A stretch of 64,000 bases of DNA from Blasia pusilla (GCA_050084515.1 CM114271.1:5456001-5520000); one strand, 5' to 3'. Positions 1-11,699 are shown, numbered from the stretch's first letter. Numbers and translations: made by a program. Notes: a model not told the origin generated them from the sequence alone.

Positions 1-1150
1 ACATTAGCTTTTTTATTTCTGGTGTATGGCACAGGCACCTTACTAGTACCCTAAACATGTGTTGGGGTCTTGGTGGCAGATTGCTTATCTTGCTTGTAGC
101 GTTACTCGACTTGTTGCTCTTGCTCTACTGCAAAAGTATGATTCACTCTCGTCATGCTGCATGAATCGCTCTTGCCATGTTTAGTGCTCACATTTTCATC
201 GACGTTTTTTGCTTTGTTCTTTCGCCTTCCCGTTCTGGTTCAACTCTCGATTGTCTTTTGGAAACTCCAAAAGCTGCTTGATAATCCCTTGATGATTTTC
301 ATGTTGCTATTTAGGCCCCATTGCTCCAAGAGTCCCAAGGCAATACTATCCATTATTACAGTTCGCCATGGTTGCATAGAAACATACACGTCCGTCCCTA
401 GGACGAACAAGTCTGAATAAGTCCACAGACATGGATTGCAAGAGGTGGGGCCCATCCTTATAATTCATGATGGAAGATAGGGAAAAGGCGAGTGGGGCAA
501 CAAGGGGGAAGGAAGTGGGGTTAGAGGGAAGAAGAAATCGGAAAGTATGGAACATATGGGCAAATGGGGGGAAATGAGAAAGATGGGGAAGGTGGGGCCC
601 ACATGAATAAGTCCTTCCATAGGACGGACGTAAGTCCATGGAAATGGATATGTCTGCGGACACAGACTTTGTCCACACGCAACCTTGCATCTTACGATTT
701 CTTACCCTCGATCTTTTGACTGTCTTACAGCTTTGTCCCTACGTTGCTACGGCTGCACACAAGGCCTAGCTCTCTTTATTGGAATCAATCTTGACGAGAT
801 CGTTGTTAGAAGTTAACATTGCAGTTGTTCTCATGTCACAGCCCTTTGGAACTTTGACTCCCGATTAGTGTGCTAGTGTCATTTCGCTATTCTTTGAACC
901 TGACACTTCCTGCAACGTCGTGAAGCAACTCACCCACACTTTCGCTTGTTGTTGAGCTCTTAACCCATGATTCATGTTCTTGCTCTCGAGGGCTTCACAT
1001 TGGTAGTGCCTATAGGGTTTTTCTTATGCTATTGCTTTATGTGCAATTCCATTTTTTCCCTTTCATTTGGTTCTCAGTTGTGTAGAACACTTGAGTGCTT
1101 GAGCTTGGATTTGTGTACTTAGCTTTATACCTTGCAATAGCTTTGCACAT
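1..1150. other. No gene seen; unassigned sequence
   Basis: I see no convincing coding region, RNA gene or known transposon domain here. Short open frames on both strands look like chance frames. A purine-rich tract lies at about 455-600. It is bounded by related short motifs (a GTGGGGCCCA word at about 445 and 592, and a CGTCCGTCC word with its complement at about 389 and 622). These might mark a small non-autonomous element. Confidence 0.4.
389..632. repeat. Possible small non-autonomous element with imperfect terminal repeats
   Basis: The word CGTCCGTCC at 389-397 reappears as its reverse complement near 622-630. TGAATAAGTCC occurs in direct orientation at 414-424 and 604-614, and GTGGGGCCCA flanks the purine-rich core on both sides. 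The mixture of inverted and direct repeats could mark a decayed miniature element, but I see no target-site duplication and no classical terminal inverted repeat. This is a weak call. Confidence 0.25.
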
Positions 1151-1452
1151 ATTGGAGGAGGAGCATATGTGCTTCAGAGCCACTTGCTGGAAATTATCCA
1201 GAAAACTCCCATATCTCCTTTGAAACCACCTACTATCCACTTTTTATCTTTTATAGTTGTAACACTAGCCAAAAGACAGAGGAATATAAATGAATTGTTG
1301 TGCAAGGAAGTTCCCAAGGAACTTCCAAAGATCATAGCTCTATCGAGACCATCAAACAAGAGGGAAGAGAATAGTACGTTGGACAACAATGCATCCTTAT
1401 CTGCAAAAAACCGAGAAGCTTGGAAAGGAAGTTTGGTATAGGATGTAGGATT

Positions 1453-2720
1453 GGATCACCTTTGATTCTTCCACAAGAGGAATTCATTGTAAGATATGTT
1501 GGGAAGGAAAAGACAAGAGTGCCTTTGGCAAGGATGGTGCCATCAATTGTTAGGTCTCCGCCTTCACAGATCATGCAAAGTCAAACAACCATGTAAAGCT
1601 AGCTTGGGCAGCTAACAAAGGTAAAAAAATCCATGGCCAAGGCCATTGCTATATCCAATCAAACCTATGACGCTATGAGGCTGTGAGGTAGCTCTCCTTA
1701 CTTTATTTTGATGTGCATATTTTCTTGCTAAGGAGGCCATGGCTTTCTCAAAGTTAACAAATATTTGTAAGTTGATGCTTTTCTGAAAATGCACCTATTA
1801 TTGGAGATCTCTACCAAGATCAAAAAAGTTGAAGTGAAATTTGTTGTTGCTTTTGGATCTGACAGAGCCTCCTCAATGGTCGGGAGCCAAAATGGGATGG
1901 CTTCACAATTGAAGCAAAAGGTAAATACGTTCATTCTTTGTGTGCATTTTGCCGATCATAGGAAAAACCTTGTAGCTCTCACAACTGCTAAAGAAACTAA
2001 TTGCAAATCCATTTCCATTGAAGTAGATTCTATTCTCAATGTTGTAGCAAGGTATTTCAAGAGGTCTTTCGAGCAAAAAGCTATTATAGCTTCTCTGGAG
2101 GAGAAGATGAATGACTCCCAAAGAGTTATGAAAAGATGTCATAAGATTCGATGGTTGTCATGATGGCAAGTTATATCCATCCTATCTAATTCACTAGAAT
2201 CTATTTTAACATATTTTAGGAGCATTTCCCTTCAAAGATGATGGGAATGTTGCATACTTGCGAACAAGTTAAGATCATTCTTAATGATCTATGAATTATA
2301 CTTCCTTGCTAATATTCTCTCTATGTTGGCTAACTTAAGCAAGATATTTCAATACAAATTTTTTGATGTTAGTAGCATTGGCAGTATTGTTAGTTCTGAG
2401 ATTGTTGCTATTACTATGAATTTTGTGATCGAAACTCATGACTTGAATGCATCTACTGTTTTAAAGGACACTGGTTACCACATTCTACCACACTTTGGAC
2501 CTTTGGGTGTCTAACTGAGACACTTATAGTCAAAAATTAGAGAAAGGAAGTTCCATAGTATATACATGATTAGGGATCTCACGAGCAAGGATTTGGAAGC
2601 ATCTCTAATTTTTTAGAAGAGTTATGGTGAAAGTGTTTGTGTAGCCCTTCAAGATAAATTTAGAGAAATAAATCTTATTGGTGCAATAAGAATCTTGAAC
2701 CCTTTGTACCTGCCTTCTAG
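1453..2720 (+). pseudogene. Degenerate hAT-superfamily (ZNF862-like) transposase
   Basis: Several frames join into a recognisable but broken hAT-type transposase. The stretch from about 1453 reads WITFDSSTRGIHCKIC, a BED/TTF-like zinc-finger start, followed after an in-frame TAG (1551-1553) by a DHAKSNNHVKLAW segment. The best block, 1800-2163, contains GSDRASSMVG, a VHFADHRKNL segment (the usual C/H-A-H-R-x-N-L motif of ZNF862/C17orf113-type transposases) and KRCHKIRWLS, ending in TGA. Beyond the stop, the frame resumes with WQVISILSNSLESILTYF and later DTGYHILPHFGP. The usual part between the zinc finger and the catalytic block appears deleted around 1720-1800. Family assignment is by recognition of these motifs. 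No terminal inverted repeats were identified. The copy cannot encode an active transposase. Confidence 0.7.
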
Positions 2721-2755
2721 ACAAGTCGGACTCATAAGTTGGGGATGTAGAGATA

Positions 2756-3297
2756 TAGATGTCACATCTAAGTAGTCGATAGGCCGAGATTTATCGTGGA
2801 TAGGGTGTAGGAGCGAACGGACTGTCTTGAGTGTAACTTTGTCTCGTGGTGTTGGATGAGGTTGAAGATAGGTCCGTTGTGTCAGGAACGTCATTTCTGA
2901 CAACTTTTCTGTTGGGGTCTTTCACAGCCGGGTGACTTGTTGAGCAGGTCACCCGCCTCTGGTAACCTGTGCGCGTAGGTTACCAGGAGGATAGCTATTT
3001 TTAGGGAAGAGCCTTTTGGCTCTTCCTAACCCTATATAAAGGAGGAATATGGCTTTCCCAAGCCATGTTTCTCATGTTGGGCCGTTGGAGCACCTCTCTT
3101 GTATGTGTGTGAGATAGGACTAGGATGCTAGCGTCCGGATTCCTTTATAGCGCAGGGTAGACGATGCTCGATATGCCGAAGTAGATTGAGGAGTGGAGTT
3201 TTAGGCCAGGTGTGTTGTTTCTACTACTCTTTATTTTTGTTATGTGATCTCCATGTATATGTATGAGTTGATTTCTGTACATGTGTGGATCTACCCG
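2756..3297 (+). repeat. LTR-like promoter-bearing repeat, possibly related to the PHD-element LTRs
   Basis: This block has the look of a plus-oriented LTR. A U3-like segment carries three successive perfect hairpins (2930-3026), a TATA box at 3033-3040 (TATATAAA), and a leader rich in T and G that ends directly where the LTR of element A begins at 3298. A similar hairpin (8-bp stem, 8-nt loop) occurs in the B-family LTR at 31167-31190, which suggests, but does not prove, family kinship. I could not find the second LTR or an internal region, so it may be a truncated or solo LTR, and its left edge is uncertain. Confidence 0.4.
2930..3040 (+). promoter_or_regulatory. Three tandem hairpins followed by a TATA box
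   Basis: Seen directly: stem 2930-2936 with 2948-2954 (GGGTGAC/GTCACCC, 11-nt loop); stem 2959-2968 with 2977-2986 (CTGGTAACCT/AGGTTACCAG, 8-nt loop); stem 3005-3013 with 3018-3026 (GGAAGAGCC/GGCTCTTCC, TTTT loop). A TATATAAA box follows at 3033-3040. The stems are perfect and evenly placed, so they are unlikely to be chance. They may act as protein-binding sites in an LTR promoter or as RNA structure if transcription starts upstream. Confidence 0.55.
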
Positions 3298-4305
3298 TGT
3301 CGCGCCCCTACTCTCCTTGAACGTCAATCTTTAGTGTTGCGGAAGCGTACGTTCAGTAGGTCACGATCTCATCGCTGATCTGCACTCAAACACGCACTCT
3401 CGTTAGTCGGGTCTGGGCCAACCAGCGTTCCAACCCACCGAGTTCTCAACTCGACGTCTCATCAAGCTCAACCTTCCTTAGTTCCTAGTTTCCAAAACAC
3501 GGCAAGTCCTTCAAGACTTGGAACAGACTTCCTGGTTAGTCCAGGGATCTGAAACGGCACTTGCGTGCCTAGCGATCCCAATTGTTCAACGGACCTCGTG
3601 TGAGTTCCAAACCGAGACCCAAGTAATTGAGTCCCGGGGTGAAATCCAAGAGGGATGTCTAAAATCGCCTCAATAGACTTGGTGCAGGTTTTCCAACCCA
3701 ACTCCCAAACTTGCGTTCCGTTGCATGCCCTTGAGCCGCCCAGCGGCGCCCAAAGTGGGGTTCGGGTTCCAAGCACTCTCGAAGGCCTTCCCCCTTACTA
3801 GTACTTCTGGGGTTCTCCAATAACCCCCCCCCCCCCTTTGGGAAAGGAGGGTCGGGCCCTTCATTGTGGCCCTCAACCCGACTCTACTTACAGTCGTTTC
3901 CGGGTTGTTTCTCAGCCGTTGCTAAAGCGTTTGCAGAGATCCTTAGTGCGTTTGAACCGGCTTTCCATAAGCTTTGTAACGCATCCTTATTTAATCCAAA
4001 CTCATCTTGGCGCTAAAAGTTATGGCCATAAATACAGTCGGAAACTCTCAAACGCTAGTGGCGTTCCAAATCCGGATTCTTCCTTTTGGCAACCCACTTT
4101 CTAGACTCGACTTCTTTCAAGTCTCAATCCGCGTTTGGTCCAGGTTTCTCGGTCGTGACCACAACATCTGAAACACGACGCCTCGCTCGCGTCTCGTCTC
4201 TTGTCTCCTCTTTGAGACTACTCCAACGCGCAAACCATCTTAGCGTGAGCCCGCTAATGTTCCGATGTTCCGCTTGGCACTCGTTTGGTCATGAGGGTCG
4301 CGACA
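3298..4305 (-). repeat. 3' LTR of element A
   Basis: The left end TGTCGCG and right end CGCGACA form the short inverted repeat expected at LTR edges. The same roughly 1-kb sequence recurs as a solo LTR at 31483-32479, which defines both boundaries independently. Both share the start CTACTCTCCTTGAACGTCAA and the end GTCATGAGGGTCGCGACA. A poly-C run lies near 3825-3837 in this copy and is shorter in the other. On the minus strand this is the LTR downstream of the polypurine tract, so it is the 3' LTR. Confidence 0.9.
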
Positions 4306-4318
4306 CTCACCCCTCTTT
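4306..4318 (-). other. Polypurine tract of element A
   Basis: On the minus strand the bases AAAGAGGGGTGAG abut the LTR start TGTCGCG. This is the expected position and composition for the plus-strand primer of a Ty3/gypsy element. Confidence 0.75.
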
Positions 4319-4993
4319 AGAGATTGATGCCCTCATCAACGCAAACCTTTGTTATGTCAAGTCTCCTGGGCAGCCTACCCCTTGACATTGAATTACGTTA
4401 TGGTGGCTAACCCGCAATTCCTCTTAGTCTATAGTTGTCGCTTTGCCCCACTTAGAATTAGTAGCCTCTCCTCTTTGATAAGCGTGGACAGGTTCCAAAG
4501 AACTAACCTATCAAATAAGCTAACTAAGTGTGCAACCTTACACTCTTCTGGCTCACTCTTGTAAACATCACACCTGTTTACCTGGTCTACAAATCGTACT
4601 ACTATTGGGTCACTCTCGTATTCGACTTAGGCGCGTCACTAAGTTTACTTATGTAGCCACAAGTAAGATCACCCCAAGCCCCAAGACAAACTTCATCTGC
4701 CCCGCCGACGCTAGGGCGAGCCCGAGTGTAATCCAACACAAGGTCCTGTTCTAGGTGCTTATCCACATACGAGCTCTCACCTCAAATACTCCTTGTCTGT
4801 CCTCTTGACGTACATCCTAAGCCTATGATGAACGACTCATAGCCATGCACTACCACATAAAAATTGCAACACTCTGGCATCGAATCTCCAAATGCATACA
4901 CTCCTTTATTGCAACACTAGCATATTCTAGTTACAACAGCCTTCGGCCCAAGATTCCACTGGTTACAAGTCATGTCTCTAGCTTCTCCTCGTA
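4319..4993 (-). other. Element A 3' noncoding region
   Basis: This stretch lies between the end of the chromodomain frame and the polypurine tract. I see no further domain in any frame. It is treated as the untranslated 3' part of the retrotransposon. Confidence 0.55.
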
Positions 4994-6301
4994 CTAACAT
5001 ATGTGCTTCGCTTGTGTTCGCTTGAAGTCTCGCAACAACTCTTGCGCGTGTTCCAAATCTGCCTCCGCAATCCAAGTCGCCTCCTTCACATGGTAGCCCT
5101 TCCATTTTACCAAGTATTCATACTTGTTGGCTCGACGCCTCGAACGTAAGATGGTCTCCACCTCAAACTCCGGCTCCTCATTTATGATGACCGGGTGCGG
5201 TCTCACCACCTGTCTCCGCGCGAAACGTCCATTATCTTGAAGATATTTCTTCAACAATGACACATGAAAGTTCGGGTGAATCTTGAACTCGTCCGGTAGC
5301 CTCAACGTATACACATCCTCAAATGGGTTTGCCACAATCACATACGGTCCAACATACTTGGCAGACAGCTTCGCAGACAACTCTTTCGGAAGAGTGATGT
5401 TCTTCACACTCAACCACACTTGCTCTCCAACTTGGAATCGTACTTGGCGCTGACTCTTGTTAGCATGCTTAACGTACCTCATTTGAGCCTTTGCAAGATT
5501 TCGCCTTGCTCGCTCTTCCCGTTCTTGCATCTCCACCAACAAACCTTCTGCCGTCGCTTGTCGTGTTCGTGCCAATGTAGTACCCTTCGAAAGGGCTAGG
5601 TCAAGAGGCCCTTCTGGCTCTCGTCCATTTTCCAGGAGAAAGGAAGATTCTCCAGTTGCAGAATGCTTGGTCGAGTTGTAGCAGTACTCCGCCATGCTCA
5701 ACCACTTGACCCAATCTCATTGATCAGCACTTACATAATTCCTTAAGTACTGATTCACCATAGAGTTCACCTTTTCAGTTTGTCCATCCGTCTGTGGGTG
5801 GAAAGCCGTACTGAAACTCAGCTTGGTCTTAAACCTTCTGAACAAGTGCTTCCAGAAAGCACTGGTAAACTTTGGATCCCGATCTGAAATAATGCTCCTC
5901 GGCAAACCGTGAGCATGCCACCAGCTATCGAGAAACAGTTGCAACGTCGTATAAGCCTTTGCGGAATCCACCGTCGGCACGAATCTCGCCAACTTGCTAA
6001 ATCGATCAACAATCACAAGTATAGCGTTGTATCCCTCAGATTCCGGAAGACTTGTGATGAAATCCATACTCACACTTTGCAAGGGTCCTTCTGGGATCGG
6101 CAAGGGATGCAGCAAGCCCTGTTTCTTATCATGAGAGACTCTATTTGCTTGGCAGGTCACACAGGTCTTCACATATTGAGCAACATCCTCTTTCATGTTG
6201 GGCCAAAAGAACCGCTTCGACAGAACAGCTAGCGTAGATTTCTCTCCTTTACGTCCTGCCAAGGGTCCATCGTGACATTCCGCTAACACCTTGGTTCGCA
6301 T
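4994..6301 (-). pseudogene. Element A integrase with C-terminal chromodomain
   Basis: The upstream frame (6301-5717) shows the HHCC-type zinc region (ending KTCVTCQANRV), then the integrase core with first Asp in SVSMDFITSLP, second Asp in IISDRDPKF and catalytic Glu in HPQTDGQTEKVN. An in-frame TGA at 5717-5719 interrupts the ADQ-DWVKWL junction. The frame then continues as 5716-4994 through the integrase C-terminal region to a chromodomain (FEVETILRSRR, YEYLVKWKGY, EATWIAEADLEHA). Chromodomains of this type bind methylated histone H3 and steer chromovirus integration into heterochromatin. The stop makes this copy non-functional. Confidence 0.9.
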
Positions 6302-6312
6302 CCTGCCTTGCC

Positions 6313-8208
6313 CTACATAGATCCTACTCTGTTGAACCTTAGTAAACTGTGCCTCAAACTTATGTTGGCCACCTTCTCACCGTGCTTCAACTTCCTCAGG
6401 TACTCCCCTGCGTGAGCATCCTTCATATATCCTTCACGAATCCTTCTTTCCAGGTCTGTCTCTTTAGGGAACATTGCTTTCAAGACCTGTGTCGTCGATG
6501 GCATGTGTTCCTCCTTGCGACTCAAAGCATCTGGAATCACATTATCTTTACCTGGCTTGTGAATCAACTCAACATCCATCAACGCCAAGGTATCATGCCA
6601 TCGTAGTTGCTTCGGTGTCACTCGATCCTGGGTCTCAAAATACTTGAGTGATATATTATCGGTGAATACTCGAGTCTTGTGGAGCCCTAGATAATGCCGC
6701 CACTTCCTCAAGCAATGTACCACTGCGAACAACTCTTTCTCGTGAGTAGGCCATCTCCTTTCAGTATCGCTAAGCTTCTTGCTCTCGTATGCCACCGGTC
6801 TCCCTTCTTGCACCAACATTCCTGCAACCGCGAAATCACTAGCATCGGTATGCACTTCGAACGGTTTGTCAAACTCTGGAAGCTTCAATACTGGTTCTTG
6901 CGATAGAATCTTCTTCACTCAGTTGAATGCCTCCTTAACTTCCTGGTTCCAAGTCGTGTTGGCAAACTTTGTTGTCCAGTCCGTGAGAGGTCTCACAATT
7001 CCCGAAAAGTTTTTCACATAAGTGCGATAGAACTGCACCGCACCTATGAACCTCCTCATCCCCTTTACAGTGGATGGGGGTTCCCACTCGACAATCGCTT
7101 TCACCTTCTCCATGTCTGGACTGACGCCATCTGCACTGACCACGTGACCCAAGAATTTGATCTTGCTCAAACCAAATTCGCTCTTCTCTACATTCGCATA
7201 AAGCTGATTTGCCCTTAGCTTAGACAAGACCTCTCTCACATGTCGAACGTGCTCCTCTAGTGATTTCGAATAGATAAATATGTCATCAATATAGATGATA
7301 ACATACTCATCCATTTCCTTGTGAAAAATGGAGTTCATCAATGTGGTGAACGTCGGAGGGGCGTTACATAGACCGAAAGGCATCACTACAAACTCAAAGG
7401 AACCGTATCTTGTCCTACACGCAGTCTTCTCCACATCTGCCTCGACAATCCGAATCTGGTAATATCCTGACTTCAAGTCAATCCTACTGAAATATCTCGC
7501 GCCTGCCAGCCTATCGAAGAGATCATCTATCCTCAGAAGAGGATAATTGTTCCGAACCGTCACTTTATTCAGCGCACGGTAATCAACACACAGCCTCATC
7601 TTTCCATCCTTCTTCTTTACAAAAAGAACAGGTGCTCCATAAGGTGACTTGCTAGTCCTAATGTAACCCTTTTCCAAGAGCTCACTTAACTTATTTTTCA
7701 ACTCAAGAAGTTCCTCCTGATTCAACCTATATGGTGCTTTTGAAGGCGGTTGGGAACCAGGTATGATCTCTATCTTATGATCAACGGCTCTATGTGGCGG
7801 AAATTCAGTCGGAAGCTCATTTGTCAAGACATCCTCAAACTCCTTGACCACTTCCTGGAGTGGTTCTGGGATTCCCCTTGAAGCAGTGTCCTGATCTCTG
7901 CGTATTCTGCTTGAAGCCTCCTCCACTTGTCTCATCAAGCAGAGGAATCCATCCTCCAACTCGGTCATGCTCCTCCTTGTAATTGAGTTCACTAACTCCT
8001 TTTTCGCCGGAACCTCACGGACCAACCGCACCTGTAACCGTTTGCCCTTTAGCAAGACGCTCAACCTCAAGGGTCTACGTCTTAACTCCACCTCATACGC
8101 ATCTAGGAATGTATTCCCCAAGACTCCGTCAATGCCATCCATTTCACACACAGTGAAATTCTCCTTCAACTCGAATACCCCGCATCCTACTGTCAAACCC
8201 AAGACCAA
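6313..8208 (-). pseudogene. Element A reverse transcriptase and RNase H
   Basis: The frame 8208-6919 begins in the protease/linker region, and its reverse transcriptase shows [41 protein letters not shown] and the catalytic YIDD in VIIYIDDIFIYS. It is followed by the connection and RNase H. A TGA at 6919-6921 breaks the chain after VKEAFN. The RNase H domain continues to about 6313 with FEVHTDASDFAVAGML, YESKKLSDTERR, FTDNISLKYFE and HKPGKDNVIPDALSR. A frameshift near 6320-6350 separates it from the integrase. Length and motif order match the Ty3/gypsy family. Confidence 0.92.
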
Positions 8209-8875
8209 ATCAGAAGTCCGATGAGACTTGCCTCTGCAAATCCTACTCGAATGGGCTCATCCGCCTTAGAGGTAGACAACCCCAGTTCCTTCACGATTCT
8301 CGGGCTTAGGAAGAAGTGCGAAGCACCTATATCCACGAGCAACAACACATCGCGATCAGCAATCTTGGATCTTAGGTACACCAAATTGTGCGTCCTCTTG
8401 GTGACCTGAAGGGACGTCTCGAGATCGCCCGCCAACAGATGCTTAGCAGCAAACGCAATCATACTCCCATTACTAACCTTCGAATTCGAACACACTTTCG
8501 CCAGGTGGCCCGGTTCGCCACAGTTGTAGCATACAACCTTGCCGTTCCCTGACTTCAAATGCTGTCCTCCTTTCGGCTTCGCATGAAGTTCCACTCGTTT
8601 TCTTTGTTGCAGGCGACGACCCTGGATCGTCCGCCCCCACCTCGCACTCTTTTGAACACCTCCTTATATTTCGACTTCTTCAAAAAACCTTTTGGCTTGA
8701 AGGGTTTCTGGGTTTGGACCTCATCGTCCCCAATCCGCTCCGCCAGCTTCAGAAGATCTGCGCAGGTATCTGGCAACGTCGGCATTTGGTAAAGGGCCTT
8801 TTCAGCGCTCGGCTTGAGTCCACTAATGAAGATAGCCTTCTTCGCGTGCTCATCCATCTTTGGAATAGAAGTCAC
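8193..8875 (-). pseudogene. Element A Gag C-terminus, zinc knuckle and aspartic protease
   Basis: The frame 8875-8555 is the C-terminal half of a Ty3/gypsy Gag (KAIFISGLKPSAEKAL, DLLKLAERIGDDEV, then a basic stretch). After a frameshift near 8590, the next frame gives a CCHC zinc knuckle (CYNCGEPGHLAKVC) and a retropepsin-like protease with LLVDIGASHFFL, where the usual D-S/T-G is D-I-G. Another frameshift near 8205 links to the protease end (VGCGVFELKENF, DGIDGVLGNTFL). The first half of Gag is absent, because element homology ends near 8880. Confidence 0.85.
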
Positions 8876-9002
8876 TTTCGCACTTCAGTGATTCAGATTT
8901 AGATAAGAAATTTTACTTTCTTCACACCAATCTTAAGACCACAAGACGGTTCAAGAGGGGATGAAGGGGCTCGGATTAGCCAGTATCATACCCATCATTT
9001 CC

Positions 9003-9328
9003 CCTAAACCCCAATTACCCACCATTGTGAAACCATATGATTCTAGGTTTAGTAGCGCCTATGCATCACTCAATTACCCACCATTGTGAAACCATATGAT
9101 TCTAGGTTTAGTAGCGCCTATGCATCACTCACACTGAACCCTAATCACCCACCATCATGAAACCATATGATTCTAGGTTTAGTCGCGCCCATTCATCACT
9201 TCCACTTAACCCTAATCACCCACCATCATGAAACCATATGATTATAGGTTTAGTAGCGCCTATGCGTCACTTACACTAAACCCTAATCACCCACCACCAT
9301 GAGACCATGACCATGAGTTTAGTGGCTC
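9003..9328. repeat. Minisatellite, about five units of 60-71 bp
   Basis: Units share the core ACCATATGATTCTAGGTTTA followed by GTAGCGCC and a CACCCACCAT word. Copies start near 9012, 9071, 9137, 9208 and 9278. The first two are about 60 bp apart and the later ones about 70 bp, because an extra ACACTAAACCCTAA segment is present in the later units. The array sits about 120 bp beyond the truncated 5' edge of element A. Confidence 0.85.
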
Positions 9329-11699
9329 CTCGACGTTCTTGACTTGCTACTGATCAAGTCATCCACCACGATCCCGCATTACTACATCCAGAGGCACACT
9401 GCTTTAGGCTATGTGGTTAGGAAGGTCACACAGGTAAGTTTCTCCTTTTTGGTCTCCACTGGTGGGGCCCCGGTGGGGCGTTCCAAAGATTTGAGTAAGC
9501 CGCTTCTGTATCCCGTACACGGTATTCTTTAGTAAAAGGCGAAAGAATAGTTCGCTCTGGATTGAATACACGGCTGTGTGAGGAGCGAACGGGTTTCAGG
9601 AGAATATATTCCTCATCAGGAACTATAGATGTTCTACGCTTATGGGTTTATTTAAGAACAGTGTATGAAAGAGTATTGATAGGAAGTGCGATTACGTGCT
9701 ATATGTTGGGGTTGGTTCTCCGCGTGAAGTGGCTGGAGATAATTACTTTCACCTGTGGGAAGAAATAATAATTTTGTAAATGGGGATCGGCAGAAAGCGC
9801 AGCGACTGCAGTTGTGAGGGGACGCTGAAATTGTGATGGAGCAATGAGCGCAGCGTTCTGCCTGAGTACTAGCAGCGTGAGTCGGAGGCGAAGAAAGGAG
9901 ACGAACGCTCAGCGCCGATTGCATTGGCGGTCGACACCCGATTACCAACATTTGTCTCATCGCAGACGCAACGGTTTAAACCGCGCGGGGCTACAGATCG
10001 AAGTTTTATGGGCCCTGGCTAACCCAAGAAATCAACCTTTTTGCTACTGAAACAGATTATTGTGATGTTAGAAGGTGGAGTTTTGCAATCGGGAGGTCAA
10101 AACTGCACGTCTGTCATACACCCAAACCCTAATATCTCAAATCTCTACCCTCCATGTTCACTGTGCTCTCTTCGCTCGTGCACACATTGCCCTCTTCACA
10201 TTGAAGCATTGCCTGAGAATCAATGTAGAGAAAACTACTCAATTTAGGGCTCCCAGCGAAATTGGCATCTGGTCTTATTCCGTCCGAGCACACATTTGTC
10301 TTCTCCTTCTTGCGCTGCGCTGCGCTCCAGTTCTAGACAAATCTTATGCGGCGCAGCAGTGCAGGCAAGAATCACAAGCGAGAGAGCCTCTGCCATTCTT
10401 TTCATTGTCTAAGCCTTCCACCTTGCTCTGTAGTGAGTTTCATTGCATAAGAATGCCTCACCACATCTCACTGTCCAGTAACAGCTTCTTAGGAACCTTA
10501 AACCCTAAAACGCCAGCCTGCTTTCTTACAGAGAACAACCCTCATGGATTGGTCTTAAGGGAGGCAAGGCCATGAACTTGGAAATGACAACAAATTCCTT
10601 ATGCAAGAGCACGAAATGTCAAGGCCGAAAGCACATGAAGGCGTCCCGATAGGGTTGTGTGGATGCATTACGTCAATGAAAAGCCCTTCCCAATGACGAC
10701 GACCGCAAAATAAACACTCGTGCTCTGGTAGATTGGTAGATTTCAGTTTGATCAATCCGTCAAATATGCAGTAATAGACTGCACAAGTCAGTGGGGATTG
10801 TACCACCTTCCCGTTGAATCATCTTCGCGTGGGGCTAGTTAGGGGTATCCACCTGCAGCTTTCCTATGCAATAAGGTGAGCTAATATGTTCAGGGTCCCT
10901 GCCATAAAATAGAGGGTAGGCCGGATGGCAATGACAACTTCTAGAACCTGAACTCCTCTTGGTCCGTTCGACGACTCAATTCACCTAGCTCACAAAATGC
11001 TGCAATTTCAGATGAAAGGCTAGGGAAGAGGGTAGCAACATCGACTGGCTAGATTGACAAAAGAGCGGGTGAAGAGCTCACGACTCACTCTCGTTGCAAA
11101 CGATCGTAACAACTGCTTGCCCTAGTGTACGGCCACTCTCAGGAATTGAGGGTTTAGGGTAAAGTGTAGGTTTAAGGATTGCAGCCACATTTAAGGTGAC
11201 TACTCCAGATGTACAACGCCTTCTCAAGTTCTGAGGGATCTATATGGCTAGACTAAAATGTAGGTTTAAGGATTGCAACCACATTGAAGGTGATGGATCA
11301 ACATGTGACTGCTGGTGTTGTTGCCTACCATTCCATTTAGAAGCTAAGGATAGCAAAGGCTTACCTCGCATTTAGAATCGACTCTTCAAGAACACAGGAA
11401 TACACTGTACAAAACCAATTTAAGGGATGCATATGATATTTGATCAGTCAATCAACATTTGGACGGTTCTAGAACCTCTGGGAACTTGCGGATTCCTCTG
11501 AAGCATAACTTTTTAGATGTGAATGAGCAGAGAAGCAGCAAAGAGAAAATGAGAGCACGAAATCTCCAATTTCATCCGGAGCATCACTTGTCTCGACCAC
11601 CAGCAGGAAAAACTTGAATATATGTGCTCAGACGACCAATTACATACCTACGGTTATCTTCAAAACCAACCTAAACAATTGGATGCTTCTGGCAAACAA
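9329..11699. other. Intergenic; no gene recognised
   Basis: No frame carries a recognisable domain. A possible splice donor follows an open stretch at about 9379-9431 (CACACAG then GTAAGTTT), but no partner exon was identified. A partial tandem duplication is visible: the segment around 11161-11199 (GTAGGTTTAAGGATTGCA) recurs at 11255-11293. The part nearest 11700 is probably the 3' UTR of the FAM32A-like gene. Confidence 0.4.
11161..11293. repeat. Short tandem duplication (about 39 bp, 94-bp period)
   Basis: Two copies of a roughly 39-bp segment, with the word TGTAGGTTTAAGGATTGC and ending in AAGGTGA, lie at 11161-11199 and 11255-11293 with only a few differences. Confidence 0.6.

Larger units (their letters stand above)
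3298..8885 (-). mobile_element. Element A: chromodomain Ty3/gypsy retrotransposon, 5'-truncated
   Basis: Read on the minus strand, the element runs from a partial Gag (about 8875) through a CCHC zinc knuckle, aspartic protease, reverse transcriptase, RNase H, integrase and a C-terminal chromodomain, then a polypurine tract and a 1008-bp LTR (4305 to 3298). The domain order PR-RT-RH-IN-chromodomain is diagnostic of Ty3/gypsy chromoviruses. The N-terminal Gag, primer-binding site and 5' LTR are missing. Similarity stops abruptly near 8880, next to a tandem repeat. The coding region holds several frameshifts and in-frame stops, so this copy is dead, though each domain is still easily readable, which suggests moderate age. 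Confidence 0.9.

Noticed and set aside
3468-4385. Protein-coding genes in the LTR of element A (frames such as 3468-3776 minus and 4086-4385 plus)
   Set aside because: The same frames recur in the solo LTR at 31.5-32.5 kb with differences that do not preserve the protein; they are noncoding LTR sequence.
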